From Gramella sp. Hel_I_59 (GTDB lineage Bacteria; Bacteroidota; Bacteroidia; Flavobacteriales; Flavobacteriaceae): a DNA stretch of 64,000 nucleotides. Within the stretch, counting starts at the first letter, position 1. Each line of letters begins with the position of its first letter. This document shows positions 18,315 to 27,481 of the stretch, one piece after another. The DNA is taken from positions 558,001 to 622,000 of the forward strand of contig NZ_VFME01000001.1 in the NCBI RefSeq assembly GCF_006714895.1, in the 5' to 3' direction. Below the pieces are notes generated by a model. It worked only from the letters and a program-made list of their open reading frames with translations, made no database searches and was not told the DNA's origin. The translations under genes and the position numbers were made by a program.

Positions 18315-18695
18315 ATGGATTCATTCATTACAATTAGGTTTAAACGGAAAACTGCCAAACGTTTTCAAGAATTTTCGAAAATACACTTCAAGTCACATAC
18401 TGAAGCAATGTCAACTATTCTCGATTTTTTCTTCTATAACGAAATTTCGCCAAAGGAAAAATTAGGTCCAACGGGACGAACAATTGAAGCAAAACTTTTA
18501 AAAAGAATTAACGCAGTTATCGCCATAATGCGAGACGTGGAAAAGACACAAACGAAACCGACGGTAGCGATGATTCAATCCCTTTTTGAAACAGAAGAAC
18601 CTACAAAAAAACCGCTGATTGTAGAGAAGAAATATGCCGAAGAAAAAAAGGAAGTACGCTTTCGCGAAAAGCAAAACCCAAGTAACCAACTTTAA
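18315..18695 (+). CDS. BfmA/BtgA-family mobilisation accessory protein
   Basis: A 126-residue basic protein with an N-terminal ribbon-helix-helix-like part (FITIRFKRKTAKRFQEFSK) and the SHTEAMSTILDFF helix characteristic of BfmA/BtgA mobilisation proteins. These bind oriT and help the relaxase form the relaxosome. It lies directly between the candidate oriT and the relaxase gene. The C-terminal tail is lysine-rich and is encoded partly by an imperfect copy of the palindrome GCTTTCGCGAAA (18658-18669). Confidence 0.75.
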   Translation: MDSFITIRFKRKTAKRFQEFSKIHFKSHTEAMSTILDFFFYNEISPKEKLGPTGRTIEAKLLKRINAVIAIMRDVEKTQTKPTVAMIQSLFETEEPTKKPLIVEKKYAEEKKEVRFREKQNPSNQL

Positions 18696-18706
18696 TTTTT
18701 TGAACT

Positions 18707-19738
18707 ATGTACATCACAATAACACCTCAAAAGTTGGGTACTAATTATTCACAAAGTTCAGCTGATTTTGTGGGCTATTTAGAGAAAGAAAACGAGGGTC
18801 TAGAACAGCAAGATATGGAACACTTTTTCAATCAATATGGCGATGAAATTTCCGCTGAAGAAGTGGTAAAAGAAATCGATGGAAACACCGCTAAATTGAA
18901 AAAGAAAGAACCCAAGTTTTATTCGATTACGGTCAGTCCGTCAAAGTACGAATTACGAAAACTTCAGAACAATAAGCAAGATTTAAAAACCTACACTCGT
19001 GAGTTGATGAAGGATTATGTTGCCAGTTTCAATCGAGAAATTCACGGAAGACCCATAACCATAGATGATATAAAATACTTCGCTAAAATTGAACATCAAC
19101 GAACCTTTAAAGGAACAGATTTTCAGATTAAAGAGAATCAACCTTACGCTTCAAAAATTCTTCAGCTAAAAACTGAAATCCGAAATGTTCAAGAAGGAAG
19201 AGCTGAAGGGAATATTAAAAGTTTGAAAAGGGAAGTAGCAAAATTGGAACGCCAAGCACCGCATCAACAAAACGGAAAACGGATTGTCCAGGGAATGCGA
19301 AAAGATGGTAACCAAAGTCATATCCATATCATCGTGAGCAGAAAGGATGCTTCAAATTCGGTTAGTCTTTCTCCAGGAAGCAAACACAAAGCTTCGGAAG
19401 TTGAAATTCATGGTAAAAAGGTAAAGCGCGGTTTTGATAGAGATACCTTTTTCGCGAAAGCGGAAAAAACGTTTGACAAGACTTTTGACTATAAACGCAA
19501 TTTTGCAGAATCCTATAAAGCCCGAAAGGATTTTGTAAAGAATCCTAATCTATACTTCGCCGCCTTGATGAAGTTGCCAGCCAATGAAAAAGCATTGGCT
19601 TTCAAAATGATCACAAAAACGGGATTGCCCATATTGCCAAGTATTCCAATTAGTCAAGCACAAATTGCACTTCGGGTTTTCAAGCATTTAAGACGTGGGG
19701 TAGAAGTGGCCATTAAATCAAGTTCCATCGGAATCTAA
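18707..19738 (+). CDS. Relaxase, DUF5712/MobB type
   Basis: A 343-residue protein of the Bacteroidota relaxase group. It begins MYITITPQKLGTNYSQSSADFVGYLEKEN, providing conserved Tyr candidates, and has the histidine pair QSHIHIIVSRKD (HxH at about residues 204-207) expected for the metal-binding HUH or related fold. It should nick oriT and lead the transferred strand. It starts 11 bases after the accessory gene and five bases before the coupling protein gene. Confidence 0.8.
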   Translation: MYITITPQKLGTNYSQSSADFVGYLEKENEGLEQQDMEHFFNQYGDEISAEEVVKEIDGNTAKLKKKEPKFYSITVSPSKYELRKLQNNKQDLKTYTRELMKDYVASFNREIHGRPITIDDIKYFAKIEHQRTFKGTDFQIKENQPYASKILQLKTEIRNVQEGRAEGNIKSLKREVAKLERQAPHQQNGKRIVQGMRKDGNQSHIHIIVSRKDASNSVSLSPGSKHKASEVEIHGKKVKRGFDRDTFFAKAEKTFDKTFDYKRNFAESYKARKDFVKNPNLYFAALMKLPANEKALAFKMITKTGLPILPSIPISQAQIALRVFKHLRRGVEVAIKSSSIGI

Positions 19739-19743
19739 TTGAT

Positions 19744-21324
19744 ATGGAGATAGATAATCTTATATCGGTACTTTCAATTCTTGGTTTATCCAGTATGGTT
19801 TTCTATGCGATGTTTCGGTTAAGCAAGTATGCGTTTCTTCTGAATATCGCAATACTTTCATTTCTCATTTTCTCTATTTCTGAATTGAACGAATTAGTAT
19901 CAATATTGCTGTATCTGGTATGCCCGCTAATGCTAATTAATATAGGGTTTTATGTCTTTCTTCATAAAACTGAAAACGTACAGAATGGCGATAGAAAATA
20001 TCAAGTCAATTTTGCTACGACCAAAGGAAATTTCAAATTGGATAATATCAAAAGGGGCGCATCCATAATAGGTTCTGCCGGAAGTGGAAAGACCGAAAGC
20101 GTGGTGTATGGCTTTTTAAAACATTTCCAGAAAGAACACTTTTGTGGAATTATTCACGACTACAAGGATTTTGAACTGACGGAAATGGCATTTCCACTTT
20201 TTAGGGATAGCGATATCCCGTATAAGGTCATTTCCTTCGATAAAATCATCCACAGGGTAAATCCTATCGCACCACGTTATTTAGAGAACGAGGAAAGCGT
20301 AAATGAGGTGTCAAGGGTATTAATTGAAAATCTTCTGGAACAAAGAGAAAGTGGAACAACTGGAACAACCAAATATTTTAATGATGCAGCTGAAGGTTTG
20401 ATTGGTGGTTTGATTTGGAAGCTGAAAACCGACTATTCCAAATACTGTACGTTACCACATTTGATAGCGATTTATCAAATATTGGACACGGATAGCCTTA
20501 TTCAGTTTTTGGAGACCAACACCACATCGAGGGCAATGGCAGATGCATTTATTAGTGGTAAGGATTCTGATAGGCAGACCGCTGGTGTAAAAAGCACCTT
20601 GGCCAATGCGCTGAAACGAATTAGTACACAGCGCATATTTATGGCATTATCCGCAGATGAAGTGCCACTAAATATTAATAGCGAGGATAATCCAGCAATC
20701 ATTTCAGTAGTAAACAATCCAAAATATGAAACATCCTATTCGCCTGTTGTTGCAACCATTATTCACACTATTACCAAGCAAATGAGCGTACGCGGTCAGA
20801 GACCGTCTTTTTTGTTGATGGAAGAAGCACCTACCATCCGATTACTGAATATGCACCGCATTCCGGCAACGCTCAGAAGTTATGATATTGCTACTGTTTA
20901 TGTAATGCAGGACAAAGTTCAGAATGATATTATGTATGGCGATAAGGCAAGCAAAGCGATTTTGAGCAACCTATCCTACCAGTTCTTCGGAAAGGTCAAT
21001 GACCCAGATACGGCTAAATATTACGAGCGTTTTTTTGAAATCATTAAAGACCCGACGAAAAGTATCAGTCGTGGCCATAATCTCGATTTTGATACTCGTA
21101 TTACGACTGGCGAAAAAGAAATCCCAAAGATTAGAGCGAACGTTTTTTTTAGATTGAAACAAGGCGAGTTTATTACCTATGCTGATGGTAAGGATAAGAA
21201 AGTTCAATTTAAATTAGCCCGAATTCAACGGCAGCTTCCTAAAGAATCCAAGCAATTTTCTCAAGCGGATTTAGCGGCTAATTTTGAAAAGGTTTATAAT
21301 GAGGCGAGGTCGATATTTGGATAA
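19744..21324 (+). CDS. Type IV coupling protein (MobC/TraG-VirD4 family)
   Basis: A 526-residue membrane ATPase. Three or so hydrophobic segments occupy residues 3-75; the motor domain has Walker A GSAGSGKT (about 110-117) and Walker B SFLLMEEAP (about 355-363). Such proteins deliver the relaxase-DNA complex to the type IV secretion channel. It is the last gene of the plus-strand mobilisation operon and converges with trlF with a one-base gap. Confidence 0.88.
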   Translation: MEIDNLISVLSILGLSSMVFYAMFRLSKYAFLLNIAILSFLIFSISELNELVSILLYLVCPLMLINIGFYVFLHKTENVQNGDRKYQVNFATTKGNFKLDNIKRGASIIGSAGSGKTESVVYGFLKHFQKEHFCGIIHDYKDFELTEMAFPLFRDSDIPYKVISFDKIIHRVNPIAPRYLENEESVNEVSRVLIENLLEQRESGTTGTTKYFNDAAEGLIGGLIWKLKTDYSKYCTLPHLIAIYQILDTDSLIQFLETNTTSRAMADAFISGKDSDRQTAGVKSTLANALKRISTQRIFMALSADEVPLNINSEDNPAIISVVNNPKYETSYSPVVATIIHTITKQMSVRGQRPSFLLMEEAPTIRLLNMHRIPATLRSYDIATVYVMQDKVQNDIMYGDKASKAILSNLSYQFFGKVNDPDTAKYYERFFEIIKDPTKSISRGHNLDFDTRITTGEKEIPKIRANVFFRLKQGEFITYADGKDKKVQFKLARIQRQLPKESKQFSQADLAANFEKVYNEARSIFG

Positions 21325-21325
21325 A

Positions 21326-22537
21326 TCAAAAGCCATACTTATCCTTTCTTAGCCTAAATGCCTTTTCACCACCTTCCATAACTGACGTAATTTCGTTCTT
21401 TATTTCTTTCGCATCAATAGCACCTTCTGCTTTAATAACACCCCTTGTTTGTGAGCTGGCATCCTTATAATCACAGCAGATAACTAATTCAGCATCGCCA
21501 TTAACTACTAAATTGGCATTATGGCTTGTGAAGACTAATTGTCTTTTCTTTTTTGCGTTCCAAATATTTCGGATTATCGAATCAATAGCTCGATTATCAA
21601 TGTCGTCTTCTGGCTGGTCAAGTAACAAGGGCATTCCTGGTTGATTAAGTAGAACTGTAAGAAGTGCAGTAGCTTGTTGTCCAGCAGAAGCATCTCGAAA
21701 AGGAATTTCATCGCCGAGCTCATTATTGGTTGTATAAAAAAATTCCGGATTGAATTCCAATTCGGTTGCTGTTAATTGCAACCAATCATCGGTTGAAATT
21801 TTAGACTGAATTTTTAGTTTATGGTCTTCGGTAAAACCTGTTGAATCTAAAATTGGCGTTAAAGGTAAATCTTCTGGATTATCTTCGTCCAGCTTAAATT
21901 CAGCTAATAGTCTTAGTTCTTCGGAAACGGATATGAATTCAGAAATGGGGTCTGCTTTACTGCGAACATTTTCCAATAGTGCATCTATTCGTTCTTCTCT
22001 AATCCTAGTCCCTTCAAGTATTGAACGCAATTTTTCCTTGAAATTCGCAAGATTAATGTTCTTAGTAACTACTGCTTTTATAAGGTTGTTTGACAAATCC
22101 GTAAAATTTGTTGCTTGATCATTCAAGACACCAACTTTTTCTATATGCAGGTTTTTCCATTCTTCCTTATAGGTGTTATAATCATTCTCAGGATTTCCAA
22201 GCTCTTTAATCACAGATTTTCTTTCAGCAACTAAACTATTTATCTCGGCCAGACGGTTTTCAAGTTTTTTTATGTTCGATAATTGCTCTTGACTTGATTG
22301 GGACTTACCCTTGGCTGTTTCATATTCAGAATTAAACAAGGTTTCCTTATTTTCCCATTCTTCTACAATTTCATTGTAAGCCTTCAGTCCACTTTCGCTA
22401 AAAACATCCTTCAATATTTGAACAGCATCGTTGATGTTCTTAAATTTTGTTTTGATTTCGGTATCGAGCTTACTTATTAAATCCTTATTTTCAACATCAT
22501 CAAGGAAAGGTTCTATAGGCTCTGGGTACAACTTCAA
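21326..22537 (-). CDS. trlF: TrlF-type ATPase, C-terminal half (split by frameshift)
   Basis: The 403 residues contain a coiled coil (about 60-130), the ABC-type signature SAGQQATALL and a Walker B PLLLDQPEDDIDN, then the H-loop region VFTSHNANLVVNGDAE. This is the C-terminal half of a TrlF family PHP-ATPase whose N-terminal half is the next reading frame. The frame is open upstream of the ATG at 22537 to about 22606 (translation of that stretch gives AIIENTESELTLF), continuing the N-terminal half after a -1 shift at an AAAA run (plus-strand 22607-22610). Either the gene is inactivated, or the shift is a sequencing error or recoding event. Confidence 0.75.
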   Translation of the reverse strand: MKLYPEPIEPFLDDVENKDLISKLDTEIKTKFKNINDAVQILKDVFSESGLKAYNEIVEEWENKETLFNSEYETAKGKSQSSQEQLSNIKKLENRLAEINSLVAERKSVIKELGNPENDYNTYKEEWKNLHIEKVGVLNDQATNFTDLSNNLIKAVVTKNINLANFKEKLRSILEGTRIREERIDALLENVRSKADPISEFISVSEELRLLAEFKLDEDNPEDLPLTPILDSTGFTEDHKLKIQSKISTDDWLQLTATELEFNPEFFYTTNNELGDEIPFRDASAGQQATALLTVLLNQPGMPLLLDQPEDDIDNRAIDSIIRNIWNAKKKRQLVFTSHNANLVVNGDAELVICCDYKDASSQTRGVIKAEGAIDAKEIKNEITSVMEGGEKAFRLRKDKYGF

Positions 22538-22599
22538 AAGTTTAATAAGTTCGTCTGTTTTGGAATCAAAAAGAGTCAGTTCAGATTCAGTATTCTCTA

Positions 22600-24180
22600 T
22601 TATTGCTTTTCTAACTCAAATCTAGATTTCTTATCAATCGTTTTTTGATCAACTTCTGAAATACCTTTCAACGATTCCCGAATACCCTTTACCTGTCCTT
22701 CTATAGAACTTCCTTCAATATTAAAATTGGCTATCTCGTTCTGTACTTTTTTCTTGCGAACCAATTGGTTATAGGAATTTTTTAGTTTTAGATTCGTTTC
22801 ATCTAAATTGTATGAGATCCGCTCTAAGCTACTTTTTATAGGTTGCTCAATGAATCGCTTAAGCTCTTCTGTTTTTACACCTACATCGCTTAGCTGTTTC
22901 TGACTGTATGATTGGATAGGCAGCACCTTACGGATATCCTCTTCACTAACTTTTTGAAATTCATTATCCCCGATTTTTAAAAGTATTTCTCTGCTTGCAG
23001 AATTTCTTTTAACGATATGGCGTACATCGTTTTTGACCATCGTTATTCGCACCTCACCACTAACAGCGGTCAATGTTTTCCTGATCAGGGTGTCTCTTCG
23101 ATTCTGAATAATATCCAGCTCTTCGTAATTACCAATTTTTACTGTTTGGTCGCACAGTCCCCATCTGATGTATTCTAATATGGTTGATTTACCCGTTCCT
23201 CTTCCACCAATTAATGCGTTATACTGCTGGTTAAATTTGATATTAAAACTTCCTAAAAATTTTGAGTTTGTAACATCGATTGCTTCAATAAATATTTGTG
23301 GCATTTCTGGTTCGGCCTGGGATATTCTGGATTCTTTGGCCAAACACGCTTGCCTAATCGCCTCTGCGGTAGGTTCAGCCCATTTTACCCAAGTAGAATA
23401 TTTTCCAAATTCACGTCCGTCTTCATACCTATTATCAGATGTAGAGACAAGGCCTATACTTTTATTACCGTAATTAACATCGCCACCATTAATTTTATTC
23501 TGATATCCCGATTCTTGCGAAATTTCTTTATCAACATAACCACCAACACAGGGCATTTTAATGTAATGCTCTTGGAAGCCTTGGCGTATTATTGAATGTT
23601 GATCACCTTTACCAACATTAGGTAGAACAATATATCTACCCTTGCAATAGTTTACTTCATCTAAAACTTTGTGAAGCTGAGATAGGTTATTGATTACCTC
23701 TTGGGAAATTCTTTGGGTTTGAACTGTCTGCCTATCGAATTTATCTGTAGGTTGTATACCGATAAAATTAAGAACAGAATTAAGATGTGTATCTTCGAAA
23801 TCAGCGTCAAAAATAATTATAACTTGACTTGCTGGATTGGAAAGGCTGAGTTCAATACCTGGAAAGACTGTAACCATTTTTTCTGGTTCGCCCATCAATT
23901 CGTGTATTTCGTTCTGCTCTTTGGCAACTTTTCTTAAATGCTGGACAAAGACCACGTCGTGATGGTCAGTCATTGCGATGGCATTGATTCCAGAGTTACT
24001 TATTTTATCCAAGTATTCTTTACAAAATTGTTCTCGATTGTCTTCGATTTCCTGTTTTTCGATTTGTGATAAATTTGCTATTTGCTCAGCGTTTACACCA
24101 AAACGAGCACCTGTCCAATTAATGTCTCTTGGGCTCTGTACTTGAAAATCACATCTATAAAATTTTGCGCCTTTGTCCAT
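22600..24180 (-). CDS. trlF: TrlF-type PHP-ATPase, N-terminal half (split by frameshift)
   Basis: Starts at ATG 24180 (an in-frame TTG at 24207 would add nine residues). The N-terminal PHP phosphoesterase region shows CDFQVQSPRDINW and AIAMTDHHDVVF, and the ATPase half begins with Walker A IGGRGTGKST at about residue 330. TrlF proteins combine a PHP domain with an SMC-like ATPase and are common on islands, where a role in defence is suspected. The frame stops (TAA at 22600-22602) in the coiled coil, exactly where the downstream frame takes over, so the intact gene would be about 940 residues long. Confidence 0.78.
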   Translation of the reverse strand: MDKGAKFYRCDFQVQSPRDINWTGARFGVNAEQIANLSQIEKQEIEDNREQFCKEYLDKISNSGINAIAMTDHHDVVFVQHLRKVAKEQNEIHELMGEPEKMVTVFPGIELSLSNPASQVIIIFDADFEDTHLNSVLNFIGIQPTDKFDRQTVQTQRISQEVINNLSQLHKVLDEVNYCKGRYIVLPNVGKGDQHSIIRQGFQEHYIKMPCVGGYVDKEISQESGYQNKINGGDVNYGNKSIGLVSTSDNRYEDGREFGKYSTWVKWAEPTAEAIRQACLAKESRISQAEPEMPQIFIEAIDVTNSKFLGSFNIKFNQQYNALIGGRGTGKSTILEYIRWGLCDQTVKIGNYEELDIIQNRRDTLIRKTLTAVSGEVRITMVKNDVRHIVKRNSASREILLKIGDNEFQKVSEEDIRKVLPIQSYSQKQLSDVGVKTEELKRFIEQPIKSSLERISYNLDETNLKLKNSYNQLVRKKKVQNEIANFNIEGSSIEGQVKGIRESLKGISEVDQKTIDKKSRFELEKQ

Positions 24181-24363
24181 AAAGTGTTTGATTTTTACAA
24201 CCGCCAAAGTTAATTAACATTTTGAGTATTTTAACATTTCAATCCAGTTTAGTTTTTACAATCATGTTCTTATATTCGGAATAACTGTAGTCTTTTTGCA
24301 ACCGTATGCATCTATCCTCACAATTTAATATCATTATCTTTACTGTCCGATTTTATTAAAACA

Positions 24364-24680
24364 ATGACAGAAACAAACCGCATAGAGTATAAAAGAGAAT
24401 TGTCCGATGGACTTGAAAAAGATTTTATTGCATTTCTGAACTATCTTGAAGGTGGCATTATCTATATCGGTATTGATAAGGAAGATAACACTTACGGTTT
24501 GGCTGATGCGACGGTGACCAATTAAAAATTAAAGACAGGTTGAAGAACAATATTTGTCTTTCAGCTTTGGCTATTTATGAATTTGCCGTTGGTAAGCACA
24601 TTTCAGCTATAAAATAAAGGTTTTTTAATACGTCAGGGAGATACAAGAGGTTATTGGGAAATAAATCTCGATAAGAACTG
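24364..24680 (+). pseudogene. Decayed AlbA/Schlafen-type ATP-binding protein
   Basis: A 53-residue frame from ATG 24364 to TAA 24525 reads like the start of an AlbA_2 domain (RIEYKRELSDGLEKDFIAFLNY, then GGIIYIGID). After a frame change near 24522 the family sequence continues (LKIKDRLKNNI...), and again in another frame after 24619 (LIRQGDTRGYW). At least two frame changes and premature stops show that this gene is dead and truncated. It is divergent from trlF and looks like the remains of a second cargo gene at the same insertion point. Confidence 0.7.
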
Positions 24681-24703
24681 ATAAAGCTTAAAATGAATTT
24701 TTT

Positions 24704-25075
24704 TTAAAACGGCGCTTTGTCCTTTGAGCCTCTTGCAGTAGCCAGCCATTTGCCGTCCTGTTTAACTAGTTTAAAAACACCAGGCGTTTTATCATAAGCT
24801 GTGGTATATTTTACCCAAGCCACGTCACCCATAATCGTATCCTGCAAAACAGTAAAGTTGGAATCATCCTTTACCGTAGCATTAAACATATTTATGATGT
24901 TCATATAATTTGCATAGCCTTCAGGTGTGGAATTTGCTTTTAAAGTCTCTTCATCTTTTTCATAAAAGCTTTCAATAACAATTTGGGCTGTGGCACTTGG
25001 CCCCGAGATTTTGGTTTCAGAATCAGCACAAGAAAGTAACAGCGCTATGAGCGAGAAAACAACAAATTTTTTCAT
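24704..25075 (-). CDS. DUF4878-like lipoprotein
   Basis: A 123-residue protein with a lipoprotein signal (MKKFVVFSLIALLLSC, Cys at residue 16) and an NTF2-like DUF4878-type body (IVIESFYEKDEETLK; WVKYTTAYDK; KLVKQDGKWLA). It is the last gene of the conjugation operon, seven bases downstream of traN. It could be an outer-membrane-attached accessory factor of the transfer apparatus; this is inferred from position. Confidence 0.7.
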   Translation of the reverse strand: MKKFVVFSLIALLLSCADSETKISGPSATAQIVIESFYEKDEETLKANSTPEGYANYMNIINMFNATVKDDSNFTVLQDTIMGDVAWVKYTTAYDKTPGVFKLVKQDGKWLATARGSKDKAPF

Positions 25076-25082
25076 ATCAGTA

Positions 25083-25940
25083 TTAATTTGGGTTATTAAT
25101 ATATCTATGCGATAGTTTGATTTTTATATTTCGTTCGCCATCCTTTTCATTCAATTCCAAAATTGCCCTCCGGTCATTGGATAGTGAAAATTTGGGCAGC
25201 ACATAAACAAAGCGAGCCGTTTCATTTTCCATAATCTTAGAAGGCAGATTATGTTTATATATCGGTTCTTGATAAAGCCGTTGCAATGATTTTCTTTTCC
25301 CTTTTTGTCTTGTTTCAATCGAAAGGTTCAAGAAATTCAAATTGTAATCCAACGTAGAGGTATTTTCAATCTCGATAACAAAATAGAGTTCATCCTTATC
25401 AAAAACAATGTTCTCTACGGTCAAGATAATACCTTCATTTCGTTTCTTGATGCGTCCTATACGCTGTTTTCTATTGAGAATATATGAGCAGAATTTTTGG
25501 TAATAATAAGTGCTGTTATCTACAAATTCTTCAGATGATTTTACAAGAACCAAATCCTTTACAATCTGTATTTCATTACCGATACTATTGGATAAAGGAA
25601 TGAAATAATTGAGCTTAGAAAGCTGTTTTTTATACATTACAATATACGAAAAAATCGAACCATTTCTATTGATTACCAGTAGATTACTTTCCTTACCCGG
25701 CTTCGCTTGAAGAAGGCCAAAATACTGTTCTTTTTCACGATTGTAAGTAAATACAAAATTGTCAGAACCGGTTATACCTTGGCGGATAGGTTCTGGGAAG
25801 AATAGCGCAACATTCTTAGTGTCGTTGGCATAAATAGTGTCAAGTGGTATGGGTTGTTGTTGTGCTGTAGCCTGTGCCGAGCAAAGTCGAGGTGCGAAAG
25901 TATAAACAAATCCAATTAGTATTAAGATAAAAGTTTTCAT
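25083..25940 (-). CDS. traN: Conjugative transposon protein TraN (DUF4138)
   Basis: A 285-residue protein with a signal peptide ending near ...PRLCSAQA and the DUF4138 pattern, including NDTKNVALFFPEPIRQGITG and the C-terminal beta-rich half with ALELNEKDGERN-like strands. TraN is considered a VirB9-like outer-envelope component of the Bacteroidota conjugation channel. Its start overlaps the stop of traM by 4 bases, so it is coupled to that gene. Confidence 0.85.
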   Translation of the reverse strand: MKTFILILIGFVYTFAPRLCSAQATAQQQPIPLDTIYANDTKNVALFFPEPIRQGITGSDNFVFTYNREKEQYFGLLQAKPGKESNLLVINRNGSIFSYIVMYKKQLSKLNYFIPLSNSIGNEIQIVKDLVLVKSSEEFVDNSTYYYQKFCSYILNRKQRIGRIKKRNEGIILTVENIVFDKDELYFVIEIENTSTLDYNLNFLNLSIETRQKGKRKSLQRLYQEPIYKHNLPSKIMENETARFVYVLPKFSLSNDRRAILELNEKDGERNIKIKLSHRYINNPN

Positions 25941-26866
25941 AGTTTAGGCTTTAGAATTAATCTGTAGTTATTTAATACGGTTACTTTAACATTGCGATTG
26001 TTTCGCCTTAGGACTTTTGTGACACCACCTACTTGCGGAATGGTAGGTATGTTAATGTCACCAATAATATCGTCCAAAACTTCGGTGGTGGCTTCTGCCC
26101 TGAAATTGTTCTGTACGTAGATGCCCTCGCTACCATCTGATAAATCAAAAGCCTTAAGTTTAGTAGGGTGGTGCTGTATGTTCTCAATTTCAATGAGCGC
26201 TCGGTTGGGCTGAAAGCTGATAAATCCAAACACAGGTGTATTCTTGGGCATCAGCTTACCATTGATTGTAGCAGTTTTGATCAGTCGCATTCGCAATCTG
26301 GTATTCGCTTTTACGACTTGGTCGCCATCAACGACCACATAAATTGCTTCATCTGTATTGCCGATGATTGAAACTTCGTTGGGTTTAAGCGCAGCAGCAA
26401 AGAACAATTGATGTTCCAATCCCAATTCTTTCGCTTGGATTTTTTGTTCTCGTTTTACTTCTACAGAATCAATCTTTGAAACCGCTTTGCGAACAGTTCT
26501 TTTCTGTCCCAAGTTTTGGTATCGCTTTTCTGAATATTGGATCTTACCAGCTTCATATATGCTATCTACGATACGCTCTTTTTCGCGATCTGGAAGATCT
26601 GGGTCGTAAAATCCCAAGGAATCAATCAGTTTTTCATCGTAAATGCTGGGCGCATTATTTTCACGTACTTTCTTCAAGTCGTTAATCGCATCAAGTTTGG
26701 AATCATACTCTTTTTGATCTTCTTCTAAATCTGGAACTAAGGTTTGCTTAAGGTTTTCAGTTTCACTTTCATCATCGCCCATTACCATTACGGAATAAGA
26801 AATGATGAATATTACAATCACGGCCAATACTGCTGCAAATACTATTTTATTCTTTTCTACTTTCAT
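25937..26866 (-). CDS. traM: Conjugative transposon protein TraM
   Basis: A 309-residue bitopic protein: one N-terminal membrane helix (IVFAAVLAVIVIFIISYSVMV), an acidic linker, then the TraM C-terminal periplasmic domain (TRLRMRLIKTATINGKLMP, NTPVFGFISFQPNRALIEI). The domain is VirB10-like and would span the envelope with TraN. Its start overlaps the traK stop by 20 bases and its end overlaps traN by 4. Confidence 0.85.
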   Translation of the reverse strand: MKVEKNKIVFAAVLAVIVIFIISYSVMVMGDDESETENLKQTLVPDLEEDQKEYDSKLDAINDLKKVRENNAPSIYDEKLIDSLGFYDPDLPDREKERIVDSIYEAGKIQYSEKRYQNLGQKRTVRKAVSKIDSVEVKREQKIQAKELGLEHQLFFAAALKPNEVSIIGNTDEAIYVVVDGDQVVKANTRLRMRLIKTATINGKLMPKNTPVFGFISFQPNRALIEIENIQHHPTKLKAFDLSDGSEGIYVQNNFRAEATTEVLDDIIGDINIPTIPQVGGVTKVLRRNNRNVKVTVLNNYRLILKPKL

Positions 26867-27470
26867 CGTTTAGTTTTTTTAAGGTGTTCTCGAAATATTT
26901 GGTAATCAATAATCCGTGTGGATTGTTGGGGAAGTTTCTGTTAACCGTAATCAAGTTTCCGGTGGAAACCAACTCATAGGTGTCGATGATTGAACCTCTA
27001 TTGATTTCAAAAATGGTGGTTGTTGTAAAACTATACGAGCCATTATTTTCAGATAGTCGTGAATCGATGCTCAGTACTTTTTGAACCAAGGAATACTGAA
27101 GCAACCTGTTGTAAACACCATCCGCTTTTTTCTGGCGGTAGAGATTGTCCACGGAACTATTGCCCAACCACAATGCCTTTTCCAAATTACGTTCATAATT
27201 ACTCGCATCTATGTTATAGAAGTAGTTATGGAACAGATCCAAATGTGCTAAAGCTTCAACCCGAAAATTTTCCTTTTGGGTTACGAGCTTCAGCGGAATT
27301 ATACTGCCATCGGTATTGATAGCAAAGGCACTATTGAGGGCTTTTTGATTGGTGTTGAATACCATCCAAACCGAAAATGTGCTGGATAGTAAGGCGCAGA
27401 CAACTACTGCCAAAACGATAAACCGATTCAATTTTAGGACGCTGTAAATGTTCTTGTAAGGTGTTTTCAT
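26847..27470 (-). CDS. traK: Conjugative transposon protein TraK
   Basis: A 207-residue protein with a single N-terminal membrane helix (FIVLAVVVCALLSSTFSVWMV) and a periplasmic domain containing FHNYFYNIDASNYERNLEKALWLG, typical of TraK. It is VirB8-like in architecture and probably a scaffold of the channel. It sits between traJ and traM in the standard order. Confidence 0.85.
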   Translation of the reverse strand: MKTPYKNIYSVLKLNRFIVLAVVVCALLSSTFSVWMVFNTNQKALNSAFAINTDGSIIPLKLVTQKENFRVEALAHLDLFHNYFYNIDASNYERNLEKALWLGNSSVDNLYRQKKADGVYNRLLQYSLVQKVLSIDSRLSENNGSYSFTTTTIFEINRGSIIDTYELVSTGNLITVNRNFPNNPHGLLITKYFENTLKKLNDESRKE

Positions 27471-27481
27471 TCTGAAAATAA

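Noticed and set aside
22600..22612. Programmed -1 frameshift in trlF
   Set aside because: The site is GAAAAGC and lacks the standard X-XXY-YYZ slippery pattern, and no clear downstream stimulatory structure was seen; mutation or sequence error is simpler.
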